Source of the DNA: Enterobacter sp. Ag1
GTDB lineage: Bacteria > Pseudomonadota > Gammaproteobacteria > Enterobacterales > Enterobacteriaceae
DNA length: 64,000 bases
Reading direction: 5' to 3'
Assembly: GCA_000277545.1 (NCBI GenBank)
Contig: AKXM01000034.1
Span: 1-64,000, forward strand
How positions within the stretch are numbered: position 1 is the stretch's first letter; each line of letters starts with the position of its first letter. Made by a program: the position numbers and the translations under genes. Positions 15,162 to 25,275 of this stretch are shown piece by piece. The notes beneath the pieces were generated by a model that worked only from the letters and a program-made list of their open reading frames with translations, did no database searches and was not told the origin of the DNA.

Positions 15162-17309
15162 TTACTGGAAGCTGTAGCTGACGTTGACGCCCACGCCATA
15201 GTTACGCCCTGGCGCTGGCTCGAAATAGCGGCCATTGCCTTCATTGACAATCACCGACCCGACGTAATCGCGGTCGAACAGATTATCAACTCGTCCCCAG
15301 ATGTCCAGCAGCCAGTTTTGCCGCACGTGAAGCTTGTAGCCGGTATTCCATCCCACGGTGGTCCAGGTCGGGGCTTTGGCGCTATTCTGGTCATTCGCCT
15401 GGATATCGCTCATGTAATGAACATCCGCGCCCGCATACCAGCCATCTTCAGGCGCGTAGCCAAACGACGCGTAACCCATGTTGCGGGCGATGCCCGGCAT
15501 TCGGTTACCGCGGCAGTCATTTGCCCCGCATACGTTGGTGCGGTAGGTCGCCTCCAGGTACGTCCAGGCCATTTTCAGTCGCCAGTCGGCGGCAAACTGC
15601 TGATCGAGAGAAAGTTCCAGCCCACGGCGGCGAGTTTCGCCGGCATTTTTATAGGTGGTACGCCCGCCACTGCTTTGATCAACCACGATCTCATTATCGG
15701 TGTCGGTCTGGAACAGGGCGGCGGTAAACAGGCCATTGCCAACGCGGTTTTTGCTGCCTACTTCTACCGTTGTGCTGGTGGACGGCTGCAGAGCAAAGTT
15801 AAGCCCGGCCGCGCCGTTGTCGCGGTAAGAAAGCTCGTTAATGGTCGGCGTTTCAAACCCACGGCCAGCGGAAGTGTAAATATTCCAGCCGTCGGTGACG
15901 GCATATTTCAGCGACGCCGCAGGCAGCCACTTGTGATAGCTGGCGCTGCCGCTGTCGTCGCCGTTTGTCCCGACGATGTAATAATCGTTGGAATCAAAAT
16001 AGACCGAGCTGAAGCGCATGCCCGCATCCAGGCTGAGTTTGTCGGTAAGCTGCCACGTGGTTTGCAGGTACGGGTCGAGGTTCCACATCAGGTTGCGTTC
16101 GTTGCGGCGCAGATTGCCCTGTTCGCCGAGCACCGTGGCGCCGTTCACCGTCACGAAATTCTCGTAGCCTTTGCGCTTCTCGGTCATCGTCTCGTAGTCC
16201 AGCCCGGTGGTGAAGCTGACCGGCACGCTGCCGAGTTCGCCGTTGTGCGTCCAGCGGGTATCAATGCCCTGGTAATGCCTTGCCAGTTGGATCACGCCCC
16301 CCGGATGCGTTGGGTTTTTCTGCGCTGATTCAGGAATGGACTGAAACTGCGTAGTTTCGCGCACGCCCGCGTACATCATCACGCTCAGGTCATCGTGCTC
16401 GCTGAGCTGCCGGTCGTAGCGCAGGCCGCCCTGGGTTTGCTTCGTTGTTTTTCGCGTATTGTACTGATCGGCGCGGGGTGCCTGCGTTGGGTTATCGCGC
16501 CACTCTTGCTCGGTCAGGCCGCCGGGATCGTTGGCGTCAATATCCACGCTGTTGAACAGCAATGTCAGCTTGCTGACATCGTTCAGGCGGACGCCGAGTT
16601 TCGCATTCCCAAGATTCTTCTGTGCGCTACTGTGGTCACGGTAGCCGTGAGTGGTAAAGCGCGAGGCAGAAATTGCATAGTCCACATCCCCGGCCTGCGT
16701 GCCGTCGCCGGTGGAGCCGGTGGCTTTCACGCTGTTGCGCCAGCTGCCAAAGCTGCCGTAGTAACTACTGGCCTCAACGGTTGGCGGCTGTCGGCCTGTT
16801 TCCGTTTTGACATTAACCACACCGCCGGACGAGTTGCCGTAGAGCGCGGAGAACGGGCCGCGAAGCACTTCCACGCTGTCCACGCTGTTCAAATCAATAT
16901 TGGACGTTTGCCCCTGGCCATCCGGCATGGTGGCCGGAATGCCGTCCACATACATGCGCACGCCGCGCACGCCGTACGTCGAGCGTGAACCAAAACCGCG
17001 CACGGAAAGCTGTAAATCCTGAGCATAGTTTTGGCGGTTTTGAATTTGCAGGCCCGGCACGCTGCCGAGGTTTTCCGACAGGTTTATCCGGGGAGCAGCC
17101 TGGCGCAAATCATCGCCATACACCACGCTGACCGCAGCTGGCGTATCGAGCTCAGAAACGGTTGTCGGTTTAGCGGTGACCAGCAGCGTAGATTCGTCTT
17201 TGGGCTGTGTGTCAGCGGCTTGTGTAAAACCGGGAGTGAAAGCCGGGATCAGGAGAAGGGAAAGGGCGGTTTTATGCGTGTGGAGCGTTTTTTTCTGGGG
17301 TTTCTTCAT
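15162..17309 (-). CDS. pqqU: TonB-dependent PQQ receptor
   Basis: 715 residues, with a Sec signal ending near AQAAD, a TonB-box-like ESTLLVTA, a plug domain (PGLQIQNRQNYAQDLQLS, then GFGSRSTYGVRG) and a 22-strand barrel. It aligns throughout with E. coli PqqU (formerly YncD), the outer-membrane importer of pyrroloquinoline quinone, including VDNLFDRDYVGSVIVNE near the end. It lets the cell use external PQQ for periplasmic glucose dehydrogenase. The ribosome binding site is weak. No Fur box is seen in 17310-17536. Confidence 0.93.
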   Translation of the reverse strand: MKKPQKKTLHTHKTALSLLLIPAFTPGFTQAADTQPKDESTLLVTAKPTTVSELDTPAAVSVVYGDDLRQAAPRINLSENLGSVPGLQIQNRQNYAQDLQLSVRGFGSRSTYGVRGVRMYVDGIPATMPDGQGQTSNIDLNSVDSVEVLRGPFSALYGNSSGGVVNVKTETGRQPPTVEASSYYGSFGSWRNSVKATGSTGDGTQAGDVDYAISASRFTTHGYRDHSSAQKNLGNAKLGVRLNDVSKLTLLFNSVDIDANDPGGLTEQEWRDNPTQAPRADQYNTRKTTKQTQGGLRYDRQLSEHDDLSVMMYAGVRETTQFQSIPESAQKNPTHPGGVIQLARHYQGIDTRWTHNGELGSVPVSFTTGLDYETMTEKRKGYENFVTVNGATVLGEQGNLRRNERNLMWNLDPYLQTTWQLTDKLSLDAGMRFSSVYFDSNDYYIVGTNGDDSGSASYHKWLPAASLKYAVTDGWNIYTSAGRGFETPTINELSYRDNGAAGLNFALQPSTSTTVEVGSKNRVGNGLFTAALFQTDTDNEIVVDQSSGGRTTYKNAGETRRRGLELSLDQQFAADWRLKMAWTYLEATYRTNVCGANDCRGNRMPGIARNMGYASFGYAPEDGWYAGADVHYMSDIQANDQNSAKAPTWTTVGWNTGYKLHVRQNWLLDIWGRVDNLFDRDYVGSVIVNEGNGRYFEPAPGRNYGVGVNVSYSFQ

Positions 17310-17536
17310 CGGGGAGTGTTTTACGGTATGCGCAATTGTCAGAATTGTGAACTGTATATGTTAGTTCCTGTGTGTAAGTTTTGAAAATTATTAGCGCACG
17401 TAACGTTAACAATAAGTTATGACTGATGAAATTAACGGCGAAATATTTTTAATTTTTTCTGCATCCAGCGGCGCACCCTCAATCGTATATCAGACTGTGA
17501 GCAACTCTCTTGCTCCCTACAATTGAGGAATTCAAC

Positions 17537-18097
17537 ATGAACAAGTATTTTACCTCCGCCGTGTGCGCCTCTGCTTTCTTCAGTACGCTGAGCATTGCCT
17601 CAATGACGAACGATTCCGTAATGGTCGGCGGGGCTGCGATGTACCCGTCAAAAAATATTGTTGAGAACGCCGTGAATTCTAAAGATCACACCACGCTGGT
17701 TGCGGCGGTGAAGGCCGCAGGTTTAGTGGATACGCTGGAGAGCAAAGGGCCGTTTACCGTCTTTGCCCCAACTGATGCCGCGTTTGCCAAACTGCCGGCA
17801 GGCACGGTCAGCAACCTGGTGAAACCAGAAAATAAAGCCACGTTGACCAGCATCCTGACGTACCACGTGGTGGCAGGGAAATACGACATGAAAGCGCTGG
17901 AGAAAAAAATCCAGCAGGGTGGCGGCAGCGCAGAATTAAAAACGGTGAACGGCCAGCCGCTGTGGATCATGAACAATGGCCCGCACAATATTCAGATTAA
18001 AGACGGGAAAGGCAACATCGCCAATATCAGCACCTATGACGTGAACCAGAAAAATGGCGTGATAGACGTGATTGATACCGTACTGATGCCGAAGTGA
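17537..18097 (+). CDS. Secreted fasciclin (FAS1) domain protein
   Basis: 186 residues: a signal peptide (about 1-22, ending near SIAS) and one FAS1 domain. The conserved H1 motif TVFAPTDAAFAKLP and H2 motif LTYHVVAGKYD are both present, and it ends with the usual NGVIDVIDTVLMPK. FAS1 proteins are adhesive or structural in the periplasm or at the surface; the exact role is unknown. Start at 17537 after TTGAGGAA. It is followed at 43 bp by an ECF sigma factor and its anti-sigma factor, so the three form a probable envelope-response unit. Confidence 0.88.
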   Translation: MNKYFTSAVCASAFFSTLSIASMTNDSVMVGGAAMYPSKNIVENAVNSKDHTTLVAAVKAAGLVDTLESKGPFTVFAPTDAAFAKLPAGTVSNLVKPENKATLTSILTYHVVAGKYDMKALEKKIQQGGGSAELKTVNGQPLWIMNNGPHNIQIKDGKGNIANISTYDVNQKNGVIDVIDTVLMPK

Positions 18098-18140
18098 GTG
18101 TCTATACTCGATCCAGGCCCGTCGCCTGGTCGAGAAAATT

Positions 18141-18695
18141 ATGGATAAAACTCTGGTAGAACAGCAGGTAAAACTGATGCGGGCGGTTGCTGAAGGCGAC
18201 CGCCGCGCATTTGAACAACTCTATCGCTTGACGTCCCCCCATTTGTTTGCCGTGGCGCTGCGTACCGTGCAGCGCCGGGCGTTGGCCGAAGAGATTCTGC
18301 ACGATGCTTTTCTCACGGTATGGAATAAAGCCTCAGGCTACGATCCGGCCATCAGCGCCCCCGTGACCTGGCTGACCCACATCGTTCGCAACCGCTGTAT
18401 CGACTGGCTGCGCAGCGGCCAGTCCCGCGCGGCAAATCAGGAAGACGAACTCAGCGACAATGCTGCGGAAATAGAAAGTGAAGGGGACAACGGCTGGGGC
18501 GATGAACAGCAGGCAGGCCGCCTGCGCGGTTGCCTGGACAATTTGACCAGCGAGCAGCGGCAGAGCGTGGTGCTGGCCTACTACCAGGGGATGTCCCACG
18601 GCGATATCGCCGACTGGCTACAGCAGCCCCTCGGCACGGTGAAAAGTTGGATTCGGCGGGCGCTGGATCACCTTAAGGATTGCGTCGGACTATGA
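18141..18695 (+). CDS. ECF sigma-70 family RNA polymerase sigma factor
   Basis: 184 residues. Sigma region 2 is at 20-90 (FEQLYRLTSPHLFAVALR, then EEILHDAFLTVWNKA), and region 4 at 125-180 (SVVLAYYQGMSHGDIADWLQQPLGTVKSWIRRAL). It is SigK/RpoE-like. The next gene overlaps its stop codon and encodes a RskA-type anti-sigma factor, so activity is probably held in check at the inner membrane. Likely targets include the fasciclin operon itself. Confidence 0.92.
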   Translation: MDKTLVEQQVKLMRAVAEGDRRAFEQLYRLTSPHLFAVALRTVQRRALAEEILHDAFLTVWNKASGYDPAISAPVTWLTHIVRNRCIDWLRSGQSRAANQEDELSDNAAEIESEGDNGWGDEQQAGRLRGCLDNLTSEQRQSVVLAYYQGMSHGDIADWLQQPLGTVKSWIRRALDHLKDCVGL

Positions 18696-19351
18696 ACAGC
18701 AGCCAAGAAATAGATAACGCCCTGGCCTCTGAATACGCGCTGGGCACGCTGCGCGGGAGTGCCCGGTTGCGCTTCGAAAAACGTCTCCATGCCGAGCCGG
18801 ATCTCGCCGCGCTCGTGGGCCGCTGGCAAACCCTGCTTGGTGGCCTGGACAGCCAGACCCAGCCGCAGCTTCCGCCGGAAACGGTGTGGAAGAAAATTCA
18901 GCTTAGCCTGCCGCCCGAGCGGAATGCCGTCGTGCGCTCGCGTTGGAACTGGAACTATCTTGGCTGGGCGCTCGCCGCCGGGCTTGCTGCAGTTGCGCTG
19001 GTGCCATACTTCAGTAGCAAAGCACCGGAGCTGGCACCGCTTATGGTGCTTAACGGTGCCAGCCAGCAGGGGCAGTGGCTGGTGAGCGCCGACAGCGACC
19101 GTAAAACGCTGCGCATGACGCCGCTGCAGCTGGCCTCCGTCTCCGCCAGCAATAGCCTGCAGCTGTGGGCTATCCCGGTTGGCGCGAAGCCCGTCTCGCT
19201 TGGGCTTTTGGACAGTAAATCGGTGACCCAGGTGGGTAACGGAAACGTGACATTGTCACGAGGTGTGACGATCGCCATCAGCCTGGAGCCGCAAGGCGGT
19301 TCGCCAACCGGGCAGCCAACGGGGCCGGTAGTGTATAGCGGGGTGTTGTGA
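18692..19351 (+). CDS. RskA-like transmembrane anti-sigma factor
   Basis: 219 residues. The N-terminal cytosolic part (ALASEYALGTLRGSARLRFEKRL) matches anti-sigma-K domains and lacks the zinc-binding HxxxCxxC of ZAS proteins. A single membrane helix lies at about 92-112 (WALAAGLAAVALVPYF). The periplasmic RskA domain follows, with LQLWAIPVGAKPVSLG and a C-terminal PTGPVVYSG. It would bind the cognate sigma factor until a periplasmic signal triggers release. ATGA overlap with the sigma gene supports coupling. Confidence 0.88.
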   Translation: MNSSQEIDNALASEYALGTLRGSARLRFEKRLHAEPDLAALVGRWQTLLGGLDSQTQPQLPPETVWKKIQLSLPPERNAVVRSRWNWNYLGWALAAGLAAVALVPYFSSKAPELAPLMVLNGASQQGQWLVSADSDRKTLRMTPLQLASVSASNSLQLWAIPVGAKPVSLGLLDSKSVTQVGNGNVTLSRGVTIAISLEPQGGSPTGQPTGPVVYSGVL

Positions 19352-19394
19352 ATAAGTTTACTGCGAATGTGATGGCGATGAAGGGGATACGTGT

Positions 19395-19432
19395 CCCCTC
19401 TCCCCGGTGGGGAGAGGGTTAGGGTGAGGGGC
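19395..19432. repeat. GC-rich intergenic hairpin repeat
   Basis: CCCTCTCCCC (19396-19405) pairs perfectly with GGGGAGAGGG (19409-19418) over a 3-base loop, followed by TTAGGGTGAGGGG. This resembles a dispersed intergenic repeat common in gamma-proteobacteria. It lies between convergent genes and may also stop transcription. Confidence 0.6.
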
Positions 19433-19433
19433 A

Positions 19434-20882
19434 CTACTCGTGGTGATCGTGGACCTGCTGAGCCACTTCATGCACGCGCTTACGAGCGCCAAACCAGCCC
19501 AGCGTCAGCAGAATCGCCAGCACCGGAATAGAAGCAATCGTGAACGTCCCGTTCGGGTAATCCATCGCCATCAAGACCAGCACGCCAAGCAGGAACAGCA
19601 GCGTCAGCCAGGAAGTAAACGGCGCGCCCGGCAGCTTGAAGCTCACGTCGTCCGCTTTCCCTTCTTTAATCGCCTTGCGCAGGCGAATCTGGCACAGCAC
19701 GATAAACGCCCAGGAGGTGATGATGCCCAGAGACGCCATATTCAGCACGATCTCAAACACCTGCGAAGGCACCAGATAGTTGAGGAACACGCCAAGCACG
19801 TACACGCCGCTGGTGACCAGAATCCCGGCATACGGCACCTGATTCTTGCTCATTTTCGACATGAACTGTGGCGCGGAACCGCCCATCGACATCGAACGCA
19901 GAATACGCCCGGTGCAGTACAGGCCGGAGTTCAGGCTGGAGAGCGCGGCGGTTAACACCACGATATTCATCACGTCGCCGATGTAAGGCACGCCGAGCTT
20001 CGAGAAGAAGGTCACGAACGGGCTTTGTCCCGCCTGATAGGCGTTCCACGGCAGCAGCAGAACCAGCAGCACCACGGAGCCAACATAGAACAGGCCGATA
20101 CGCCAGATAACGCTGTTAATGGCCTTCGGCACCATGGTTTTCGGGTCTTTACATTCCCCGGCGGCGGTACCTACCAATTCGATAGAGGCGAAGGCGAACA
20201 CTACGCCCTGAATCAGTACCAGCGCAGGCAGCAGACCGTGGGGGAAGAGACCGCCGTTATCGGTTATCAGATGGAACCCGGTGCTGTTACCGTCAATCGG
20301 TTTCCCGGTGCCGAGGAAAATGGTGCCGACGATCAGGAAGGCGACGATAGCCAACACTTTGACCAGCGCAAACCAGAACTCCATCTCGGCGAACCATTTC
20401 ACGCCAATCATGTTCATCGCCGCAACCACGGCGAGCGCGCCGAGGGCGAAGACCCACTGCGGCACATCGCCGAACGCGCCCCAGTAATGCATGTAGAGCG
20501 CCACGGCGGTGATGTCCACGATACCGGTCATCGCCCAGTTGACGAAATACATCCAGCCGCAAACGTAGGCGGCTTTTTCACCGAGGAATTCACGGGTGTA
20601 GGAGACGAAACTGCCGCTGGACGGGCGATGGATAACCAGCTCGCCCAAAGCGCGGAGGATGAAGAAAGAGAAAATGCCGCAAACCAGATAAATTAACGCC
20701 AGCGCGGGCCCTGCTGCCTGCAGGCGCGCACCTGCGCCGAGGAACAGGCCGGTACCGATGGCACCGCCGATAGCAATCATCTGCACGTGGCGATTGCCCA
20801 TCGCCTGGTGATACCCCGAGTCCTGAGAATTCAACCAGCGCCGTTTGGCGGCGCGGTGTTCCGCTTCAGTCTTTGTTTTCAT
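19434..20882 (-). CDS. ansP: L-asparagine permease
   Basis: 482 residues with 12 membrane segments, of the amino acid-polyamine-organocation (APC) family. It is collinear with E. coli AnsP from AAKRRWLNSQDSGYHQAMGN onward, with the consensus IAIGGAIGTGLFLGAGARL in helix 1. It imports asparagine across the inner membrane with protons. In E. coli, ansP also lies close to pqqU/yncD; here the fasciclin/sigma module occupies the space between them. Confidence 0.92.
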   Translation of the reverse strand: MKTKTEAEHRAAKRRWLNSQDSGYHQAMGNRHVQMIAIGGAIGTGLFLGAGARLQAAGPALALIYLVCGIFSFFILRALGELVIHRPSSGSFVSYTREFLGEKAAYVCGWMYFVNWAMTGIVDITAVALYMHYWGAFGDVPQWVFALGALAVVAAMNMIGVKWFAEMEFWFALVKVLAIVAFLIVGTIFLGTGKPIDGNSTGFHLITDNGGLFPHGLLPALVLIQGVVFAFASIELVGTAAGECKDPKTMVPKAINSVIWRIGLFYVGSVVLLVLLLPWNAYQAGQSPFVTFFSKLGVPYIGDVMNIVVLTAALSSLNSGLYCTGRILRSMSMGGSAPQFMSKMSKNQVPYAGILVTSGVYVLGVFLNYLVPSQVFEIVLNMASLGIITSWAFIVLCQIRLRKAIKEGKADDVSFKLPGAPFTSWLTLLFLLGVLVLMAMDYPNGTFTIASIPVLAILLTLGWFGARKRVHEVAQQVHDHHE

Positions 20883-20999
20883 TGAGATTCCTGTCTGCCT
20901 TTGAGTTAAAAAGCGCCGTCCTTTTCCGCCCGTTAATTCTGGCTGCGGAGGCCGTGAAAAAGAGGGCGAGGAATCCTGGCAGAAAATTGAATGAGAAGC

Positions 21000-21021
21000 A
21001 AAATTACAAACTTGTCATTTT
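21000..21021. promoter_or_regulatory. CusR/CopR-type operator upstream of the RND operon
   Basis: Left arm AAAATTACAA (21000-21009) and right arm TTGTCATTTT (21012-21021) with a 2-bp spacer. The known CusR box is AAAATGACAA-NN-TTGTCATTTT, so 19 of 20 arm positions match. It lies about 72 bp before the membrane fusion protein start. The OmpR-type regulator of the same operon resembles CusR and is the likely ligand. Confidence 0.8.
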
Positions 21022-21092
21022 AGTGGCGGCGTTCTGTTGGTGTGACGGGCGTAACATTCCTGCTATACCGGGACTCAGAGAAGCGCTGCATC

Positions 21093-22220
21093 ATGAACAT
21101 AAAATGGTCAAAAAAAGGGCTGGCGATGGCCTGCGTGCTGGCAGGGGTGGCAGGACTTTGGCTGTACTCCCAGGCTTCATCGCCGGCAACGCAAAAGAAA
21201 ACGGCGCTTCCGAAAGTTAGCCTGATAGCCGCGGCCAGCCAAACGCTGCCGCTAACGTTCTCCACCCAGGGGCATCTCGTGTCGCTCAATGAGGTGGATA
21301 TTCGCGCGCAAATCACCAGCCCGGTAAGCCAGGTTGCCTTCCACGAAGGGGATTTTGTTAAGCAAGGGCAGCTGTTGTTTGTGCTGGATGATGCCGAAGA
21401 GCAGGCCGCGCTGGGTCACGCCCAGGCCCAGTTGGGGATCATTAAAGCCGAGCTGGATAAAGCCGCTCGCGACCTCAGCCGTGGCCAGCCGCTGCTGAAA
21501 ACTCACTACATTTCGTCTTCAGACTGGGATGCGCTGGTCAGCGCGCAACAGCAGGCGGCGGCGCAGTACAAGTCCGCCCAGGATGATATACACACCGCCC
21601 AGGCGCAGCTCGCCTATACCCGCATTTACGCGCCTGTTAGCGGCAAAACAGGCGCATTGAACGTGCATATCGGCAGCCTTGCGCAGCCGGGCAGCACGCT
21701 ACCGATGGTCAGTATTAATCAGTTTGACCCGATTGGCGCAGAATTTACCCTGCCGGAGCAGGATCTCAACGCGGTGGTCGCCGCGCAGCATCAGGGGCCG
21801 GTGGAGGTGCAAGTGACCGACGCCAGCGGAAAACCGGTGACCGGCACGCTCAGTTTCATTGATAACACCGTCAGCCAGGACAGCGGCACGGTGAACTTTA
21901 AAGCCCGCTTTGCGAACGGTGAAAACCAGCTCTGGCCGGGGGCCTATCAGAACATTACGGTCAGCGCGGGCAGCACGCCGAATGTCGTTGTTTTACCGCC
22001 TCAGGCCGTGCAGGACGGCCCCGACGGGCATTTTGTCTACGTTATCGACGCCCAAATGCACGCCACAACGCAACCGGTCACATTGTTGCGCATCCAGCAG
22101 CAAATGGCGGTGGTGAGCGGCATTCAGCCCGGCATGAAAGTGGTGCTGGAAGGGGCCAACGCCCTGCGTCCGGGAATGGCCGTGAAGGTGGTTAACGCGC
22201 CAGCGGGGTCTGCATCATGA
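21093..22220 (+). CDS. RND efflux periplasmic adaptor (membrane fusion protein)
   Basis: 375 residues of the HlyD/AcrA type. One N-terminal membrane anchor (LAMACVLAGVAGLWLYS) comes first, then a lipoyl half (VDIRAQITSPVSQVAFHEGDFVKQGQLLFVLDD region), a helical hairpin and the second lipoyl half (IYAPVSGKTGALNVHIGS), then a beta-barrel. It bridges the RND pump to an outer-membrane channel. It shows none of the Met/His-rich metal-binding features of CusB. Start at 21093. It overlaps the pump gene by 4 bp. Confidence 0.9.
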   Translation: MNIKWSKKGLAMACVLAGVAGLWLYSQASSPATQKKTALPKVSLIAAASQTLPLTFSTQGHLVSLNEVDIRAQITSPVSQVAFHEGDFVKQGQLLFVLDDAEEQAALGHAQAQLGIIKAELDKAARDLSRGQPLLKTHYISSSDWDALVSAQQQAAAQYKSAQDDIHTAQAQLAYTRIYAPVSGKTGALNVHIGSLAQPGSTLPMVSINQFDPIGAEFTLPEQDLNAVVAAQHQGPVEVQVTDASGKPVTGTLSFIDNTVSQDSGTVNFKARFANGENQLWPGAYQNITVSAGSTPNVVVLPPQAVQDGPDGHFVYVIDAQMHATTQPVTLLRIQQQMAVVSGIQPGMKVVLEGANALRPGMAVKVVNAPAGSAS

Positions 22221-25200
22221 CATTTGCCGAACAATGCCTGAAACGGCCAATTGCCGTGATGCTGCTGTGGCTGGCGGTGATGGTCGCCGGCGCGGTGTGC
22301 TGGTTTAAACTGCCCATTGCCGCGCTGCCCAACTACGACACGCCGACGATTCAGGTCAGCGCTTCGCTTTCCGGTGCCAGCCCTGAAACCATGGCTTCGT
22401 CGGTGGCGACGCCGCTGGAGAAAAAGCTGTCGACCATTCCCGGCGTGGTGAACATGACCTCCAACAGCCTCGAGGGCGCGACGACTATCGTCATTGAGTT
22501 CGATCCGTCCCGGGATATTGATTCGGCGGCGGTGGACGTGCAGTCCGCGCTGTACCAGGCGTTAAAACAGCTGCCGTCGCAGATGACCACGCCGCCGTCA
22601 TTCCGCAAAATTAACCCGGCGGATGCGCCGATCATTCAAATTGGCATCGATTCCCCGTCGATGGCGCTGTCTGACCTGAACCGCTTCTCGGATGACCTGA
22701 TCTCACCGGCGCTTTCCACCCTGAACGGCGTGGCGCAGGTGACGGTGCTGGGGCAGAAACGCTATGCCGTGCGCGTGGAGGTCAACCCGGACAAGCTGGC
22801 GGCGACAAATCTTACGCTGGAAGATGTACATACCGCGCTCGCGGCCGCCAACGACAACTCACCGATAGGCGAACTGGACGGTAAACGCCAGATGGTGATG
22901 CTGCAAACCAGCGGCGATTTGCGCAACGCTGCAGACTTCGCCAAAGTCATTGTCGCCACGCGAAACGGCCAGCCGGTCAGGCTATCAGATGTGGCCACCG
23001 TGCAGGACAGCATTGAAAATACGCTGAGCTACAGCGCTGTGAACGGTAACCGCGCGATTGTACTCAGCGTGCAGCGTCAGCCCGGCGCGAACATTGTTTC
23101 CACCATCGATGCCATTCGCCAACTGATGCCTAAACTGCAGGCGCAGATGCCGTCGTCGGTGAGCGTGAAGTTTCTGAACGACCGTTCGCTGTCGATCCGC
23201 GCGGCGATTCATGACGTGACGTTAACTCTGCTGTTGACCATCGCCCTGGTGGTGATGGTGATCCTGATGTTCCTGCGCCATATTCGGGCGACGATCATTC
23301 CTGCGCTCAGCCTGCCCATTTCTCTGCTCGGCGCCTTTGGCCTGATGTACGCCTTTGGCCTGAGCCTGGACAATATCTCGCTGATGGGGTTGACCATTGC
23401 CGTAGGCCTGGTGGTGGACGACGCGATTGTGGTGCTGGAGAACATCATGCGCTACATGGAAGAAGGGGAAACGCCGTATCGCGCCGCGCTGAAAGGGGTG
23501 AAAGAGGTAGCATTCACTGTTATCTCCATTTCGCTTTCCCTGGTGGCGGTGTTTATTCCGATCTTCTTTATGCCGGGGACGATTGGCCTGCTGTTCCACG
23601 AGTTTGCCTATGTGGTGTCGCTGACGATTCTGGTTTCGGCTGCGGCATCGTTGACCATTATTCCTTTGTTGGTCCCTAAACTTATCCGCGAGCACACGCC
23701 GGAAGACAAACCTGAACCGCGCTGGAGCCAGGTCTTTGAGCGTGGGTTCGAAGCGCTGCGCCGCCAGTACGGGAACGGGCTGGAATGGGCCGTGTCTCAT
23801 CGCGTGATTATGATCGGCGTCGCGCTCAGCACGATTGCGCTGACCATCGGCCTGTACTGGTTTTCACCGAAAGGCTTCTTCCCGCAGGAAGATATCGGGC
23901 AGATCACCGCCAGCATTGATGCGCCGCAGGATATGTCCTATCTCGGTCGGCTGGGCGTGGCGCAGCAGTTGGGCAAAACGCTGATGAAAGAACCGAGCGT
24001 CAGCGACGTACTGACCCGCGTTGACCACGACACCACGCAGCTAAGCCTGACGCTAAAAGATCAAGGCCAGCGCCCGCCGTTGGACGCGGTGCTGAAACAA
24101 TTGCGTTCGGAAACCGGCTATTTGCCGGGCATTAAAGTTTACTTTAGCCCGGTGCAAAACCTGCGCGTGGGCGGCCGCAGTGCGAAAAGCAGCTACCAGT
24201 ACACGCTGCAGGCGGTCAGCAGCGGCGATACCAGCCTCAACGACTGGGCCAACCGGCTGATGGCAGAGATGCAAAAAAGCGGGGTGTTTGTCGGCCTGAA
24301 TACCGACGCCCAGCTCAACGGGCTACAGGCGCAGTTGGTCATCGACAGAAACAAAGCTTCGCTGATGGGCGTGGATATTCAGCAGATTCGCGACACGCTG
24401 TATGACGCCTTCGGGACTTACCAGGTGTCGACAATTTATGCCCCGGAAGACAGCTATGAAGTGATCATGGAAGTGCAGGAGCCGTTCCGACAGGACGAAA
24501 GTGATTTGTCGAAAATCTATGTCCGGTCATCAAGTGGGGCGCTACTGCCCATCACCACCTTTACAACGATTTCGCGCACCCAGGGCGTGACGGCGGTCAA
24601 CCACCAGGGGCAGTTGCCGGCGATTACGCTTTCGTTCGACCTTGCGCCGGGGAAATCGCTGTCGGATGCGACGGCGGCCATTGCCCAGGCCCAGCAGGCG
24701 ATTCATCTGCCGTCTTCGGTGTTTGGCACCTACGCCGGGCAGGCGGCGCTGTTTCAGCAGTCCCAGAGCAGCCAGATCTGGCTGATTGTGCTGGCGCTGG
24801 CGGTGATTTACGTGATTCTCGGCGTGCTGTATGAAAGCTGGATCCACCCGCTGACCATTCTGCTTGGCCTGCCGTCGGCGGCAGTGGGCGCGCTGCTGGC
24901 GCTCAGGCTGTTCAATCTCGATCTTACGTTTATCGCGATGATTGGTATTCTGCTGCTGATAGGTATTGTCAAAAAGAACGCTATCATGATGATAGATTTC
25001 GCGTTAGTGGCGCAGCGTGAACACGGCATGACGCCGCATGATGCCATTATGCAGGCCTGCTTGCAGCGGTTCCGCCCGATTATGATGACCACGCTTTGCG
25101 CTATCATGGGGGCGATCCCCATTGCGCTTGGCCTGGGGGCCGGGGCCGAGCTGCGCCAGCCGATGGGCGTGGCGATTGTCGGGGGGCTGCTGTTCTCGCA

Positions 25201-25273
25201 GCTGATCACCTTGTTTATTACGCCGGTTCTGTTCCTGCTGTTTGACGGCAACCCACAAGGAACGAAGGAGTGA
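22217..25273 (+). CDS. RND multidrug efflux permease, HAE1 type
   Basis: 1018 residues, 12 membrane segments and two large periplasmic loops. The TM4 motif [21 protein letters not shown] carries the Asp-Asp proton-relay pair and the drug-pump (HAE1) signature; metal pumps such as CusA read AMVDAAIV there. So the substrate is more likely organic than copper. It closes the adaptor-pump pair and is followed 2 bp later by a two-component system. No outer-membrane gene is directly attached; one lies at 30682-32052. Confidence 0.92.
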   Translation: MTFAEQCLKRPIAVMLLWLAVMVAGAVCWFKLPIAALPNYDTPTIQVSASLSGASPETMASSVATPLEKKLSTIPGVVNMTSNSLEGATTIVIEFDPSRDIDSAAVDVQSALYQALKQLPSQMTTPPSFRKINPADAPIIQIGIDSPSMALSDLNRFSDDLISPALSTLNGVAQVTVLGQKRYAVRVEVNPDKLAATNLTLEDVHTALAAANDNSPIGELDGKRQMVMLQTSGDLRNAADFAKVIVATRNGQPVRLSDVATVQDSIENTLSYSAVNGNRAIVLSVQRQPGANIVSTIDAIRQLMPKLQAQMPSSVSVKFLNDRSLSIRAAIHDVTLTLLLTIALVVMVILMFLRHIRATIIPALSLPISLLGAFGLMYAFGLSLDNISLMGLTIAVGLVVDDAIVVLENIMRYMEEGETPYRAALKGVKEVAFTVISISLSLVAVFIPIFFMPGTIGLLFHEFAYVVSLTILVSAAASLTIIPLLVPKLIREHTPEDKPEPRWSQVFERGFEALRRQYGNGLEWAVSHRVIMIGVALSTIALTIGLYWFSPKGFFPQEDIGQITASIDAPQDMSYLGRLGVAQQLGKTLMKEPSVSDVLTRVDHDTTQLSLTLKDQGQRPPLDAVLKQLRSETGYLPGIKVYFSPVQNLRVGGRSAKSSYQYTLQAVSSGDTSLNDWANRLMAEMQKSGVFVGLNTDAQLNGLQAQLVIDRNKASLMGVDIQQIRDTLYDAFGTYQVSTIYAPEDSYEVIMEVQEPFRQDESDLSKIYVRSSSGALLPITTFTTISRTQGVTAVNHQGQLPAITLSFDLAPGKSLSDATAAIAQAQQAIHLPSSVFGTYAGQAALFQQSQSSQIWLIVLALAVIYVILGVLYESWIHPLTILLGLPSAAVGALLALRLFNLDLTFIAMIGILLLIGIVKKNAIMMIDFALVAQREHGMTPHDAIMQACLQRFRPIMMTTLCAIMGAIPIALGLGAGAELRQPMGVAIVGGLLFSQLITLFITPVLFLLFDGNPQGTKE

Positions 25274-25275
25274 CG

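Noticed and set aside
15318-16328. Open frame of 336 codons opposite pqqU
   Set aside because: Shadow of the receptor gene; no domain pattern, no ribosome binding site, biased composition.
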